The position numbers and the translations under genes are program-made. This document shows positions 17,903 to 28,339 of a DNA stretch of 64,000 nt, piece by piece. Every line of letters starts with the position of its first letter. Within the stretch, counting starts at the first letter, position 1. Source of the DNA: Ectothiorhodospiraceae bacterium WFHF3C12 (lineage in GTDB: Bacteria; Pseudomonadota; Gammaproteobacteria; Nitrococcales; Nitrococcaceae); contig JACDUA010000012.1 of assembly GCA_013519935.1 (NCBI GenBank), forward strand, positions 1 to 64,000, given 5' to 3'. The notes beneath the pieces were generated by a model. The model saw only the letters and a program-made list of their open reading frames with translations. It was not told where the DNA came from and did no database searches.

Positions 17903-20734
17903 GTGAGCGACTACAAGGATACCCTGAACCTGCCGCGTACCGACTTTCCCATGCGGGGCAATCTGGCCAAGAAGGAGCCGGAGCGTTTGCAGCACTGGGA
18001 ATCGATGGGGCTGTACCAGCGCATCCGCCGGGCGCGTGCCGGGCGGGAGCGCTACGTGCTGCATGACGGCCCGCCCTACGCCAACGGGGAGATCCACATC
18101 GGCCACGCGGTCAACAAGATCCTCAAGGACATCATTGTCAAATCGCGCACGCTGGCCGGGTTCGATGCCCCGTATGTGCCGGGCTGGGACTGCCACGGCC
18201 TGCCCATCGAGCACAAGGTGGAGCAGGATATCGGCCGCGCCGGCGAGAAGGTCGCGCCGGCGGATTTCCGGGCTGCCTGCCGGCGTTTCGCCGCCGAGCA
18301 GGTCGAGGGTCAGAAGGCCGACTTCAAGCGCCTCGGGGTCGTCGGCGACTGGGAGCGACCCTACCTGACGATGAATTTCCAGACCGAGGCGGACATTCTC
18401 CGGGCCCTGGGGGATATCATTCAGCGCGGCCACATGCGGCGCGGTTTCAAACCGGTCTACTGGTGCTCCGACTGCGGCTCGGCCCTGGCAGAGGCCGAGG
18501 TCGAATACGAGGGCCGGGTATCGCCGGCCATAGACGTGCGATTCCGCGCCCTCGATCCGGCGGCCGTCATGCAGGCGTTCGGTGCCGAGGCCCGGGACGG
18601 CGTGCCGGTATCCCTGGTGATCTGGACGACGACCCCGTGGACGCTGCCCGCCAACCAGGCGGTGGCCGTGCATCCCGAGCTGACGTACGTGGCGGTGCGG
18701 GTCGATCTCGGTGCGGGACCCGAAGTCCTGATCCTCGCCGAGGAGCTCATGGGCAGTGCGCTGGAGCGTTACGGCGCGACCGGTCACGACGTTCTGGCCC
18801 GTGCGCAGGGGCGTGCGCTGGAGCACATACGCCTGCAGCACCCGTTTCTCGCCCAGCGGCAGGTGCCGGTGATCCTGGGTGAGCACGTCACCGTGGAGGC
18901 GGGCACGGGCTCGGTGCACACCGCGCCGGGACACGGCGTGGACGACTTCGTCGTCGGCCAGGCTTACGGCCTGGCGGTGGACAACCCGGTGGACGACGAC
19001 GGGCGATTCAAACCCGGCACCGAGTATTTCGCGGGCGAGTTCGTGTTCGATGCCAACGCCCACGTCGTCGAGACGCTGCGCGAGCACGGGACGCTGGTTC
19101 ACCACGAGCGCTACGAGCATAGCTATCCCCATTGCTGGCGGCACAAGAGCCCGATCATCTTTCGCGCCACCCCCCAGTGGTTCATCAATCTCCAGATGCA
19201 CGAGGTGCGCGCGCGCACGCTCGAGGCGATCAAGTCGGTGCACTGGACGCCGGCCTGGGGCGAGGCCCGGATGGAGGCCATGCTGCGTAATCGCCCGGAG
19301 TGGTGCATCTCGCGCCAGCGCAACTGGGGCGTGCCCATCGCGGTGTTCGTGCATCGGGACAGCGGCGAGCTGCATCCGCGCACGGGCGAGCTCATCGAAG
19401 AGGTGGCCGCGCGCATGGAAGAGTCCGGTATCGATGGCTGGTTCGAGCTGGACCCGGAGGAGCTGCTCGGGAAAGAGTCGGCGGATTACGAGAAGGTCGA
19501 GGACATTCTCGACGTGTGGTTCGACTCGGGGGTGACCCATCACTCGGTCCTGGGCCGTCGCGAGGAGCTGCGCCGGCCGGCCGAGCTGTATCTGGAAGGG
19601 TCCGACCAGTACCGGGGCTGGTTCCAGTCATCATTGCTGACCGGCATGATGATGGACGGTCGGCCGCCGTACCTGGGGGTGCTCACCCACGGCTTCACGG
19701 TGGATGCGGAAGGCCGCAAGATGTCCAAGTCCCGGGGCAACGTGGTTGCCCCGCAGAAGGTCATGAAGACCCTGGGGGCGGATATCCTGCGTCTTTGGGT
19801 GGCCTCCAGCGACTACAGCGGCGAGATGGCCGTCTCCGATGAGATCCTCAAGCGCACCGCGGACGCGTATCGCCGCTTGCGCAACACGGCGCGCTTTCTG
19901 CTGGGTAACCTGGACGGTTTCGACCCGGAGCGCCATGCCGTGGAGCCCGACCGCATGCTCGCCCTGGACCGCTGGGCGGTGGACCGCGCGCTGCAGCTGC
20001 AAAGCGACATCCAGGCCGCCTACGAGCGTTTCGATTTCCACCACGTCTATCAGCGGGTGCACAACTTCTGTGTGCTGGACATGGGTGGCTTCTACCTGGA
20101 TGTCATCAAGGATCGCCAGTACACAACGCCGAGGGACAGTCTGCCCCGGCGCTCGGCACAGACGGCGATGTACCACATCGCCGAGGCGCTGGTCCGCTGG
20201 CTGGCGCCGGTGCTGAGTTTCACGGCGGAGGAGATCTGGGAGCATCTGCCGGGCGATCACGGGGAAAGCGTGTTCATCGCCGAGTGGTACGAGCGCCTGA
20301 CGGCACTGGACGATGAACGCTTCGACCGCGCCTTCTGGGAGCAGGTGCTGAGCCTGCGCGACGCCGTGAGCAAGGAGGTCGAGCGTCTGCGCAATGCCGA
20401 CGTGCTCGGTGCGACGCTGGAGGCGGAAGTCGACATATACTGCTCCGCCGAGCTCATGGAAGCCTACGCCCGGCTGGAGGACGAGCTGCGCTTCGTGCTG
20501 ATCACCTCTTCGGCGACGGTCCACGGCGAGGAGGAACGTCCCGGGGACGCCGTGGAGGCGGCCCTGGAGGACGGCAAGCGGATCTATCTGCGTGTGCGCC
20601 GCAGCGAGCACGAGAAATGCGTTCGCTGCTGGCATCGGCGCGCCGACGTGGGTGCCAACGACAGCTACCCGGATATCTGCGGCCGCTGCGTGGCGAACAT
20701 CACCGGTGAAGGCGAGGTACGACGCTTTGCCTGA
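17903..20734 (+). CDS. ileS: Isoleucyl-tRNA synthetase IleS
   Basis: 943 residues. A class I synthetase that charges tRNA-Ile. The HIGH motif is HIGH (65-68, in [15 protein letters not shown]), the KMSKS loop is KMSKSRGN near residue 606, the CP1 editing domain includes [11 protein letters not shown], and the C-terminal zinc finger has [12 protein letters not shown] and CGRC. This is the standard bacterial (mupirocin-sensitive type) architecture and length. The start codon is GTG at 17903, 13 bases after ribF, with GGAAGG upstream; the protein then begins [20 protein letters not shown] as in homologues. Confidence 0.98.
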   Translation: MSDYKDTLNLPRTDFPMRGNLAKKEPERLQHWESMGLYQRIRRARAGRERYVLHDGPPYANGEIHIGHAVNKILKDIIVKSRTLAGFDAPYVPGWDCHGLPIEHKVEQDIGRAGEKVAPADFRAACRRFAAEQVEGQKADFKRLGVVGDWERPYLTMNFQTEADILRALGDIIQRGHMRRGFKPVYWCSDCGSALAEAEVEYEGRVSPAIDVRFRALDPAAVMQAFGAEARDGVPVSLVIWTTTPWTLPANQAVAVHPELTYVAVRVDLGAGPEVLILAEELMGSALERYGATGHDVLARAQGRALEHIRLQHPFLAQRQVPVILGEHVTVEAGTGSVHTAPGHGVDDFVVGQAYGLAVDNPVDDDGRFKPGTEYFAGEFVFDANAHVVETLREHGTLVHHERYEHSYPHCWRHKSPIIFRATPQWFINLQMHEVRARTLEAIKSVHWTPAWGEARMEAMLRNRPEWCISRQRNWGVPIAVFVHRDSGELHPRTGELIEEVAARMEESGIDGWFELDPEELLGKESADYEKVEDILDVWFDSGVTHHSVLGRREELRRPAELYLEGSDQYRGWFQSSLLTGMMMDGRPPYLGVLTHGFTVDAEGRKMSKSRGNVVAPQKVMKTLGADILRLWVASSDYSGEMAVSDEILKRTADAYRRLRNTARFLLGNLDGFDPERHAVEPDRMLALDRWAVDRALQLQSDIQAAYERFDFHHVYQRVHNFCVLDMGGFYLDVIKDRQYTTPRDSLPRRSAQTAMYHIAEALVRWLAPVLSFTAEEIWEHLPGDHGESVFIAEWYERLTALDDERFDRAFWEQVLSLRDAVSKEVERLRNADVLGATLEAEVDIYCSAELMEAYARLEDELRFVLITSSATVHGEEERPGDAVEAALEDGKRIYLRVRRSEHEKCVRCWHRRADVGANDSYPDICGRCVANITGEGEVRRFA

Positions 20735-20744
20735 GTCTTCCACC

Positions 20745-21227
20745 ATGGCCCGCCACAGGGCCCTGTGGATAGGCGTCGGCGTGGCCCTGCTGGTGGTCTT
20801 TCTCGACCAGGCCACCAAACTGGCGGCCGAGGCGTGGCTGATGCCCTATCGCCCGGTTTCGGTGATGCCCATGCTCAACATGACCCTGAGCTTCAATACC
20901 GGTGCCGCATTCAGCTTCCTGCATGATCAGTCGGGTTGGCAGCGCTGGTTCTTCGCGGCGCTGGCGCTGGTGGTCAGCGGCGCGCTGGTGGTCTGGCTGG
21001 CCCGGCTCGGCCGGTCCTTCGGCTGGCAGGGGCTGGGGATTGCACTGATCCTGGGCGGCGCGGTGGGTAACCTGATCGATCGGCTCGCTTACGGTCACGT
21101 CATCGATTTCATTGATGTTTACTACGGTGACTGGCACTGGCCGGCGTTCAACATCGCCGACAGCGGCATTACCGTCGGCGCGGTCATTCTCATCGCTGAG
21201 TCCGTATTCGCGCAGCGCCAGGCATGA
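20745..21227 (+). CDS. lspA: Lipoprotein signal peptidase LspA
   Basis: 160 residues with four hydrophobic helices. It cleaves signal peptides of diacylglyceryl-modified prolipoproteins in the inner membrane and is the target of globomycin. The catalytic Asp motifs are GNLIDRLAYGHVIDFI and FNIADSGITVG; FNTGAAFSFL is also typical. The ATG at 20745 is used. A TTG at 20727, overlapping the end of ileS and placed about 9 bases after GGCGAGG, would add six residues and cannot be excluded. It directly follows ileS as in most gammaproteobacteria. The fkpB gene often found next is absent. Confidence 0.95.
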   Translation: MARHRALWIGVGVALLVVFLDQATKLAAEAWLMPYRPVSVMPMLNMTLSFNTGAAFSFLHDQSGWQRWFFAALALVVSGALVVWLARLGRSFGWQGLGIALILGGAVGNLIDRLAYGHVIDFIDVYYGDWHWPAFNIADSGITVGAVILIAESVFAQRQA

Positions 21228-21317
21228 CTGGAGCAGTATCCGCTCGCCGGCTGTTGGTCCATATCGCCGGACCATGAGAAAATCCCGACCTCACTACTAG
21301 GAATTCAGGTCTGGAGC

Positions 21318-22316
21318 ATGCAAGAGATTCTGCTCGCCAACCCCCGCGGCTTCTGTGCTGGCGTCGACCGCGCCATCAGCATCGTCGAGCGCGCGCTTGA
21401 GGCGTTCGGCTCGCCGATATACGTCAGGCACGAAGTGGTCCACAACCGCACCGTGGTGGACGACCTGCGCGGCAAAGGGGCGGTTTTCGTCGAGGAGCTC
21501 CACGAAGTGCCGGACGGCGCCACCGTTATCTTCAGCGCCCACGGCGTCTCCCAGGCCGTGCGGGAGGAGGCCGAGGAGCGCGGCCTCCGCGTATTCGACG
21601 CCACCTGCCCCCTGGTGACCAAGGTCCATATCGAGGTTGAGAAGCATGCCCGGGCGGGCCGGGAGGTTATTCTCATCGGCCACGAGGGTCATCCGGAGGT
21701 CGAGGGTACCATCGGTCAGTATGTGGGCGAGGGCGCTGAGCGTGGCGCTATTTACCTGGTGGAGACCCCGGAGGATGTCGAGCGTCTCGAGGTGGCCAAC
21801 CCCGATGACCTGGCATTCGTCAGCCAGACCACGCTGTCCATGGACGACACGGCACAGATCATCGACGCCCTGAAGCGGCGCTTCCCGTCCATCGATGCGC
21901 CCCGCAAGGACGATATCTGTTACGCGACGCAGAACCGCCAGGATGCGGTCAAGTCGCTGGCCGAACAGGTGGACGTCATGATCGTCGTAGGCTCCCAGAA
22001 CAGCTCCAACACCAAGCGGCTTAAAGAGCTCGCGGAACGCATGGGTGTGCCGGCCCACCAGATAGATACTGCGGGAGATCTGAGTCGGCAGTGGGTTGAA
22101 GGCAAGCGCCGCATAGGCATAACAGCCGGTGCCTCTGCACCGGAGAGCCTCGTCAACGACGTGGTGCGGCTCCTGGAGCATTGGGGCGCAACCGTCCCGA
22201 ATGCTCAGAGCGGATATACAGAGGATGTAGTTTTCTCGCTGCCCCGTGATCTGCAGCGTGCCCTCCAGCGGCTGGGGGAGCGGGAAACTGCCGAGGTGGT
22301 CGCCAGGAAAAACTAG
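21318..22316 (+). CDS. ispH: 4-hydroxy-3-methylbut-2-enyl diphosphate reductase IspH
   Basis: 332 residues. Last enzyme of the MEP isoprenoid pathway; its [4Fe-4S] cluster reduces HMBPP to IPP and DMAPP. The three cluster cysteines are C13 ([13 protein letters not shown]), C97 ([10 protein letters not shown]) and C201 ([11 protein letters not shown]); the E/T motif region [11 protein letters not shown] is intact. It ends the murJ-ribF-ileS-lspA-ispH run, 90 bases after lspA. ispB, which uses the product of this pathway, is also in this window. Confidence 0.97.
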   Translation: MQEILLANPRGFCAGVDRAISIVERALEAFGSPIYVRHEVVHNRTVVDDLRGKGAVFVEELHEVPDGATVIFSAHGVSQAVREEAEERGLRVFDATCPLVTKVHIEVEKHARAGREVILIGHEGHPEVEGTIGQYVGEGAERGAIYLVETPEDVERLEVANPDDLAFVSQTTLSMDDTAQIIDALKRRFPSIDAPRKDDICYATQNRQDAVKSLAEQVDVMIVVGSQNSSNTKRLKELAERMGVPAHQIDTAGDLSRQWVEGKRRIGITAGASAPESLVNDVVRLLEHWGATVPNAQSGYTEDVVFSLPRDLQRALQRLGERETAEVVARKN

Positions 22317-22370
22317 GAGTCGGCGCTTGCCCGCGTAGTCCGGCGTCGCGAGCTGTCTCTCTCGACGCTG

Positions 22371-22922
22371 TCAAGGGCAGTTAAGATCATCACTTTTCGC
22401 CTTGCGAATGCGCCCGCTCATGGACAGCACAAACCCTCTGTCCCTGACATCACTCGCTGCGCTGCATATGGAAAGAGTGCCGGCATAGCCGGTCGAGAAG
22501 CCCGTGGGGTGGAAACGGGCGCGACTTGCAAGCAGCCCGTTTCCCGTGATGCTCAGGCCGGATTCCACGGTTGTATGGACGCTGAGGATCTCACCGCGGT
22601 GACCATCACAGTGGGCGTCATTGTCCGCATCCACGCAGTTCGATGCGCCATCCGGGGCCGAAAACGCCAGCCAGCCCTGATGCCAGCCGCCGGTAGTCGC
22701 GCAGCCTCCGGATGCCGAGCCTTTGCATAGAAAGACATCTACGCCGCGGGTCACGGCTTCGGAACGGGCCATGTGTAGGTCGACGAGTAGGCGATTGGCG
22801 GTTGTGTTCGCTTGCTGGTCCCTGACCAGGCTCATGAACGACGGTGCCACCAATGCCGTGAGCGTTGCGGCTACGCTGAGCGAAACCAGCAATTCGGGAA
22901 GCGTGAATCCGGTGCGCTGCAT
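22371..22922 (-). CDS. fimT: GspH/FimT-family minor pseudopilin
   Basis: 183 residues. The prepilin leader MQRTG is cleaved before FTLPELLVSLSVAATLTALVAPSF, the class III signal with Glu at position +5; PilD would process it. FMSLVRDQQANTTANRLLVDLHMARSEAVTRG is the GspH/FimT N-terminal helix region. The C-terminal half has several Cys residues and a DADNDAHCDGHRGE stretch rich in Asp. It is last in the minor-pilin operon, 102 bases after pilE. In P. aeruginosa FimT is dispensable for pili; FimT homologues in some species bind DNA for natural uptake, but I see no basis here to claim that. Confidence 0.8.
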   Translation of the reverse strand: MQRTGFTLPELLVSLSVAATLTALVAPSFMSLVRDQQANTTANRLLVDLHMARSEAVTRGVDVFLCKGSASGGCATTGGWHQGWLAFSAPDGASNCVDADNDAHCDGHRGEILSVHTTVESGLSITGNGLLASRARFHPTGFSTGYAGTLSICSAASDVRDRGFVLSMSGRIRKAKSDDLNCP

Positions 22923-23024
22923 CGTCTGTCCTCCATGACGCGACGATTCAGAAAGATGTAAACGCTAGCTCCTTTTGGCCCTTCGATTTTCCTTGAATCC
23001 TGGTGGCAGTCAACCTCTGCTCGC

Positions 23025-23480
23025 TCAGCAGGAGTCGTCCCAGCAGTCCTCGCCGGCGTCAATGGCGCCATTATTGTTCCGGTCCCACCTCCGCGCGCCG
23101 GCATTGGTCAGCTCAAGGTAACCGTCCCCGACCTGGCCGTTGATGGGGGTGGCCCTCAGTACATAGCTGTCCGAAGACGGCAGCGTCTGAATCGTCAGGT
23201 CGTAGAACTTGCGGTTGCCATCCAGCGGTGCCTGCGTGGGGAAAATGTCCGGCGCGCCCGTGTCTGCCCCACCGGCTGCAGCACCTTCATAGCTAAGGTT
23301 TTCCGTGTAGTAGCGCTCCATAGCGGCGGCAAGGCCGTTGAGCGCCCCCATGGCGTCAGTGCGACGAGTCTCGGTGACGTGGGTTTGATAACTTGGATAG
23401 GCGATACCCGCCAGGATTCCGATTATCGCTACCACGATCATGAGCTCAAGGAGGGTGACTCCCTTTTCTCTTGCCTGCAT
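23025..23480 (-). CDS. pilE: Type IV minor pilin PilE
   Basis: 151 residues. A short leader (MQAREKG) precedes VTLLELMIVVAIIGILAGIAYPSYQTHV, a canonical type IV pilin N terminus with Glu5 and the PSYQ segment typical of PilE. The C terminus carries DRNNNGAIDAGEDC followed by CWDDSC, so a Cys pair can close the D-loop and an Asp/Asn loop could bind calcium. PilE proteins of this type are part of the priming and tip complex. It follows the small secreted protein gene by 28 bases. Because the major pilin is not in the window, it could in principle be a structural pilin, but its place after pilY1 argues for minor pilin. Confidence 0.88.
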   Translation of the reverse strand: MQAREKGVTLLELMIVVAIIGILAGIAYPSYQTHVTETRRTDAMGALNGLAAAMERYYTENLSYEGAAAGGADTGAPDIFPTQAPLDGNRKFYDLTIQTLPSSDSYVLRATPINGQVGDGYLELTNAGARRWDRNNNGAIDAGEDCWDDSC

Positions 23481-23508
23481 CGTCTCGGTTCTCTGCTGTC
23501 GATACGGT

Positions 23509-23874
23509 TTAATTCGGCTGCCAGCGGCCTGGCCGTAACATCCAGATTTCCACCACCCGAGCGGCGACCTTGTCTCCCGCCGGCACCGTGATCAATCCAA
23601 CGAGGCTTCCCTTCGGGATACGGCTGATGTATTGCGGCTCGCCTTCAGTATCGAAGGCCTTCGTGCCAGGAGAAACGGAATACTTCAGGGCGTCGACTTT
23701 GATCCGTCCGGTGCCGTCCGTGCTCTGGGTATAATGTCCTACTTCGTCAAATTGACGCGGTGCATTCGGTGGCCGATCCGTGAACCGTTCGCCGTCGGTC
23801 GCCGACTCCTCAGCCTGAAGAGGGGCAAGGCTCACGGCGAAAACCACCAGGGCTACCAGATATAGATATCGCAT
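23509..23874 (-). CDS. Small secreted protein in the PilY2 position
   Basis: 121 residues. A cleavable signal peptide is evident (MRYLYLVALVVFAVSLAPLQA, cut before EES), so the mature protein of about 100 residues is periplasmic. The sequence is hydrophilic with GRIKVDALKYSVSPGTKAF and KGSLVGLITVPAGDKVAARVVEIWML; there is no Cys and no lipobox. I do not recognise the family. It lies 15 bases after pilY1 and 28 before pilE, exactly where P. aeruginosa has pilY2, so a role in pilus biogenesis is likely from context only. Confidence 0.75.
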   Translation of the reverse strand: MRYLYLVALVVFAVSLAPLQAEESATDGERFTDRPPNAPRQFDEVGHYTQSTDGTGRIKVDALKYSVSPGTKAFDTEGEPQYISRIPKGSLVGLITVPAGDKVAARVVEIWMLRPGRWQPN

Positions 23875-23889
23875 TATCCCTTCCTTCCC

Positions 23890-26800
23890 CTATTCGTCCA
23901 CGACTTCCCGCCAGGAATGCCGGCCGATGGGGCCTGTTGTTTCCGTGTTGGTGCGGATGCTGCTGACCTCGTCGCCCACCTGGGTGACACGCAGATTGCC
24001 GATGAAACCGGCATCGGTTGGTACACCGCCCTCGAGACGGCGGCCCGTGACCACGTTCTCGGCGCTGGAGTCGCCATCAACGTTGTCGTTCAAATCGAAC
24101 ACGCCGTCGTTGTTCATATCGAATACGACCTTGTCGGGGCGGCTGCCGCTGAAGGGGTCCAGCCCGAGCTCGAAACCGCCCGGCCCCGATTCGCAGGGGT
24201 TGGCCGCCTTCGGAATGATGGTGTTCACGAACAATATATCGCCGCGAACCTGGAGGTTGCGCACCGCCCGCTCACCGGGGAACTCCGGCGGATCGCCAGC
24301 CGAGCCGCCCGCGGCGGGCATGTCCAGATCGATATACCAGCCGCGCTCCTGGTTGCTGCCGTTGTTGTTCCAGCTGATGGGATTGTCGCTGGAGGTCCGG
24401 ACCACGAATCCGTGCACCGGATCGACCTCGTTGGTAAAGGTCTGTTCCGTCAGGTCGTCGCGAGCGACGTCGGCCGTGGAGTTCAGATTACCGAGGTCAT
24501 CCCAGATACCGTAGATAGACTGGATCTCTTCGCTGGTGCGGTCATCGTTGGTCATCCAGCTGCCCGTTGCCGTGATGATAACGAAGCCGGGTTCGCCCGG
24601 CAGCGGGTGGTTCACCGCAATCGGGGCCGTGGTGATGGGTTGTACCGGGTCGGCCGTCGCCGCGTCGCCGTCATCGTAGGTCGCCTGGAACAGCACCCCA
24701 TCGTAGCTCCAGTTGGACGGCGACGTATTCGTGAGGTCGAAGCGCATGAGGTGGCCCTGCAGGTCACCGGCATAGACGTAGTCCGCGGTGCCGTTGCCGT
24801 CGCTGTCGATCACGCGGATGTCGCCGATGCCATTGGGTGTAGTGGCGTCGAGGTGGGGCATGCTGGCCGAGTTGTACTCTGCCATGCCGAAGCCGGTGTT
24901 GAGCTTGTAGTAGTCCGAACCCAACGACCACGTGCCGTCCTGGCCTTCCTCGATGAAGGCGACGAACAGCTTGGCATCACCGGCGGCCGCCGTGCTGTTG
25001 TAGCCGTTCCCGAAAATTGCCACCCAGCGCTTGTTGCCGCTGCCGTCGTCGGCGTTGGACATGGTGATGACCGGCTCGCTGAACGTATAGCCGAGGTCGC
25101 TATCGTCGGCGTTGGTGAATTCCCATAGCACCTGGTTGCTGGCCGTCGTTTCGTCGGTGAAATTGCCCGGGTTCGTGATGTCCAGTGCGAAGTAGCCCCG
25201 TCCACCCGCACCGGCGCCGCCGATGAGGACCGTATGCCATCCGCCGCCGCTCAACGACGGGGCAAAGATGTCGTTGATCGCGGGCGAAGCATCGACGAAG
25301 AAGCGATGGTTGTACTCCGGGTCCGCCAGGGCCGGAAGTCCCGATTGCAGGAACTCCGGCACGTACGCAAAGAGCTCTGAACCGGCGGGATTGCCGCCGG
25401 ACGCCTCGGCCCGAAAGGCATGCAGCATGCCGTCATTCGCTCCGACGTAAACCAGTGGTGAACGGTTGAGCTGGCTCTCCTTGAATTCCGCGTAGGTGTT
25501 GGGACTCACCGCTGGCCAGCTGCCGCCATTCCGGCCGGAAAACTCCGGCGCGCCAACGTAGACCGGCGATGAGTGTGTAATATCGCCGAGCTTGCCGGCC
25601 GTGACCGGGCGGTCCCGAAGATCGCCGGCATTGACGTCATCGCCCTCGTGCTGGCTCTGGCCGCGCACCCATTCAAGTCGCTCATCGCCGATACCGCCGT
25701 TGTCGGTACGATCCGCGTCGGTCACGTTCGAGCGTGTCGGCGTGTGCAACGCCGTCTGCTGCGTGGCGGTCAGATCCCCCCATGCGAAGGGGATGCCCGC
25801 GGAATTGGCACTGTCATAGGTAATTATGTTGCGGCTATCGCTGTCGTCGTCCGTCTGGTTGTCCAGCTCCTGGGCCGCGCTCCACAGGTTCGCGCTGGTG
25901 TCAATTGTGCCGTCAGCGAGGATTTCCTGGGCGACGAGATCGCCGGTATTGGTCTCGGTGTCGTAGAACGCCCGAAACACCACGGAGTCCGTACGGATGT
26001 TCTGGGTGTTGAACGCCACGGCCGAACCGGTGCCCACACCCTGCTGGATTTCCTCGAAAACGTCATTGAGCGCGTCCACCAGCTCCTGCGGGTTGCCCGC
26101 GCTCAGGAACTGGCCCCGGCCGTTGTACGCGGCGTGGCGCAGATCGTCGATGCGGTGCAGGCGATTGGTACTCGGATCCGGCCAGCTGGTGCTGGTGTCA
26201 TCGGGACCAGACGGCATCGACGTCAGAGTCCCGTTAACGCCGAAGCCGATCGTGTAAGTGCCCATGTGCTGGTGCATGATTTCGCCCAGATCTCCGGTGC
26301 CCCGATAAAGGAGGCGGTCACGGCTCGTGGTCGGCACCTGATCCGGCAAGCCGGAGAGATCGTTCTTGTAGAAGTACATGGCTACGTCGGCCAGGGTTTC
26401 GTCGTAGCTGTCGGCGAAGGCGCCTCCGGAAAAGTCACCCGTGGGCTGGTCCTCATTGTCCATATCGTTGGGATCGCCGCCGTTGTAGAACCCGTCCGTC
26501 ATGAGAATGGTGTAGTTCTGCTGGCAGGCTCCCCCTTCCGAGGACGACAGAATCGGGCAGTCGTAGTCCGCTCCGTCGCCGAAAAAGCTGTTGTCCTCGC
26601 AGGCAAAATACCGGCCCACATCGCGCAGGTTGGTCCGCAGCGGCGTGCCACCGGATGAGTTCGTCTGGTACAGCTGATCCAGCAGGCCCTGTTTTTCACC
26701 GCTTCCGGCGGAGACGTTCATGGTGGCGACCTCCCGCCCACTTACGCTGCCATTAATGGTGCCGTACCCGATCCTTGCTGAGGTGGCATCGCGTACGACT

Positions 26801-27699
26801 CGCGACAGGGCGGCCTTGGCGGCCAGCTCGCGGCTGCGGTAGTAGCCGAACCAGTTGGCGAAATTTTCCTGGACATCCTCTACGGTCGCGTACTGCTTGG
26901 CGTCCGAGCCGTAACGCGTGGTCAGATAGCTGTTCAGGTTGGCCAGATCGGTGCTGTCCATGTTGCCAACCTGATACTCGGTTTCCTCACCGTTTTCGAA
27001 GGTACCGTCGCCGTCGTCGGTCCAGGTGTAGAAACGGAAGCCGTCCGAGTTGCCGTCTCCGTCTCGGTCCGACTGTAGTCGGGTGGTGCCACCGTCCCAG
27101 TCGGAGTTGTCGGTCAGAAGATTCACCGTCTCCGTCGGGTTGTACGGATTGTTCGGGGCATTCTCCGGGTCGATGTCGTCGAAGGGGTCACCGTCGGAAT
27201 CAACGCCGGCCCACGGTACATAGGTCTGCGCAGGGTTGAAGTACACCTTGTTGAAGTCGCTGTTGCGGAACCGCCATGCTTCATCGTCTGCGGTGTTGCA
27301 GTCGTTGGCGTTGTCACCGTACTGATTGCTTCCAAACTCAACGCCGTAGACGTAACCGTCGTACGTGCTGCCATCCCCCTGCGTGAAGTCGCACTCCGCC
27401 GTGCCGTCGTCGTCGCTGTCGCGGTGGGTTACGCTTCCCGCGCTGGCATTGTTCGATCCGTCGGGCTGGTTAGCCGAAAAACGGAACTCGTTGTCGGCGT
27501 CCTGGGTGATGACCTCCCAGTCCATGCTGCCCGAGTCGTCGTTTAGCAGGAAGATGTTCGGGTTCACCGGCGGTATCGCTTCCAGGGCGTTGTCCGAAAT
27601 ATCCAGTTGCGCCTGGAGCGGCGTGGCCACGCTCGCGCCGATGACGAACACCAGCCAGCCAATGCGATGAACGTTCAACTTGGTGTCCTTCGCTTCCAT
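23890..27699 (-). CDS. pilY1: Type IV pilus tip adhesin / biogenesis factor PilY1
   Basis: 1269 residues with a signal peptide ending near LQAQLDIS. The N-terminal region has a von Willebrand A-like MIDAS start DDSGSMDW (about residues 53-60) and YTILMTDGFYNGGDP further on. The C-terminal half matches the PilY1 beta-propeller (SSPVYVGAP, PLVYVGANDGMLHAF, GGAGAGGRGYFALDI, FGNGYNS). A calcium loop DSDGNGTADYVYAGD lies near residue 965, the place where PilY1 binds calcium to control retraction. Further Asp-rich loops occur at both ends, including DRDGDGNSDG and DMNNDGVFDLNDNVDGD. The protein is markedly acidic. PilY1 caps the minor-pilin tip and can act in adhesion and surface sensing. Confidence 0.95.
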   Translation of the reverse strand: MEAKDTKLNVHRIGWLVFVIGASVATPLQAQLDISDNALEAIPPVNPNIFLLNDDSGSMDWEVITQDADNEFRFSANQPDGSNNASAGSVTHRDSDDDGTAECDFTQGDGSTYDGYVYGVEFGSNQYGDNANDCNTADDEAWRFRNSDFNKVYFNPAQTYVPWAGVDSDGDPFDDIDPENAPNNPYNPTETVNLLTDNSDWDGGTTRLQSDRDGDGNSDGFRFYTWTDDGDGTFENGEETEYQVGNMDSTDLANLNSYLTTRYGSDAKQYATVEDVQENFANWFGYYRSRELAAKAALSRVVRDATSARIGYGTINGSVSGREVATMNVSAGSGEKQGLLDQLYQTNSSGGTPLRTNLRDVGRYFACEDNSFFGDGADYDCPILSSSEGGACQQNYTILMTDGFYNGGDPNDMDNEDQPTGDFSGGAFADSYDETLADVAMYFYKNDLSGLPDQVPTTSRDRLLYRGTGDLGEIMHQHMGTYTIGFGVNGTLTSMPSGPDDTSTSWPDPSTNRLHRIDDLRHAAYNGRGQFLSAGNPQELVDALNDVFEEIQQGVGTGSAVAFNTQNIRTDSVVFRAFYDTETNTGDLVAQEILADGTIDTSANLWSAAQELDNQTDDDSDSRNIITYDSANSAGIPFAWGDLTATQQTALHTPTRSNVTDADRTDNGGIGDERLEWVRGQSQHEGDDVNAGDLRDRPVTAGKLGDITHSSPVYVGAPEFSGRNGGSWPAVSPNTYAEFKESQLNRSPLVYVGANDGMLHAFRAEASGGNPAGSELFAYVPEFLQSGLPALADPEYNHRFFVDASPAINDIFAPSLSGGGWHTVLIGGAGAGGRGYFALDITNPGNFTDETTASNQVLWEFTNADDSDLGYTFSEPVITMSNADDGSGNKRWVAIFGNGYNSTAAAGDAKLFVAFIEEGQDGTWSLGSDYYKLNTGFGMAEYNSASMPHLDATTPNGIGDIRVIDSDGNGTADYVYAGDLQGHLMRFDLTNTSPSNWSYDGVLFQATYDDGDAATADPVQPITTAPIAVNHPLPGEPGFVIITATGSWMTNDDRTSEEIQSIYGIWDDLGNLNSTADVARDDLTEQTFTNEVDPVHGFVVRTSSDNPISWNNNGSNQERGWYIDLDMPAAGGSAGDPPEFPGERAVRNLQVRGDILFVNTIIPKAANPCESGPGGFELGLDPFSGSRPDKVVFDMNNDGVFDLNDNVDGDSSAENVVTGRRLEGGVPTDAGFIGNLRVTQVGDEVSSIRTNTETTGPIGRHSWREVVDE

Positions 27700-27739
27700 G
27701 GGATTACCCCCGAAAATGCGCGTGCCAGAAATGGCCCAG

Positions 27740-28339
27740 TTAGAGTCGTTTGCCGTAGGTCGATTGCAGTATCACCACGGCATTGTCCGAGCCACCCGTG
27801 GCGCGGACAGTGATACGGAACAGGTCGACGTTCCCGGCGCCAGTACCCTCGCCGTAGTTGCCGATGTTGAGCTTGTTCTCTTCCGAGGTGACGGTGCCGT
27901 AATGTTCGATCACGAAGAGCGGATTGCTGCCCGGCCCCCCGCTCTCGCCGACGGCGTCGTAGCTGTATACGAGCGGGCCGGTGCCCGACCAGTTCACGTG
28001 TCGCCAGATCTGCGCGTCGTCGCCATCGACGTCGCCATCCCCGTCTAGGTCCACACTTTCCGAGTAAAGCCCGTCATCACCGTTGGCGTCGAAGCCGGCC
28101 AGAGTAATGACGTTGTTGTCTATGTATGCCTCCGCACCGCGGATGCCCGCTTCGGCGGCTTCGAAGGCGATCTGCCGGTCGCGCAGATTGCCGGCCATGC
28201 GCTCCTCGAGCACCGTGTTCCGAAGCGAGGTCACACCGATCAGCGTCATGATCAGGAGAAATATGAGGCTCACCGTCAGGGCCGCGCCGCGCTGGCTGAT
28301 TGTCGGTTTCTTCGTTGCCACAACGTGCACCATCTTCAC
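27740..28339 (-). CDS. pilX: Type IV pilus minor pilin PilX
   Basis: 199 residues. The N-terminal QRGAALTVSLIFLLIMTLIGVTSL lacks the Phe1-Glu5 pattern of most pilins but matches the PilX/GspK-like family (QRGAAL start), followed by NTVLEERMAGNLRDRQIAFEAAEAGIRGAE. PilX is in the priming complex with PilV, PilW and FimU. A DANGDDG...DLDGDGDVDGDDAQ tract around residues 108-130 resembles dockerin or EF-hand calcium loops. The start overlaps the pilW stop: GTG at 28339 (GTGA overlap), with an in-frame ATG at 28333 as an alternative. Confidence 0.9.
   Translation of the reverse strand: MKMVHVVATKKPTISQRGAALTVSLIFLLIMTLIGVTSLRNTVLEERMAGNLRDRQIAFEAAEAGIRGAEAYIDNNVITLAGFDANGDDGLYSESVDLDGDGDVDGDDAQIWRHVNWSGTGPLVYSYDAVGESGGPGSNPLFVIEHYGTVTSEENKLNIGNYGEGTGAGNVDLFRITVRATGGSDNAVVILQSTYGKRL

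Noticed and set aside
17693-19543. Long open frame of 616 codons on the minus strand opposite ileS
   Set aside because: It is antisense to a full-length, motif-complete ileS, has no family motifs and is rich in His/Arg/Gly as expected from GC-rich shadow frames.
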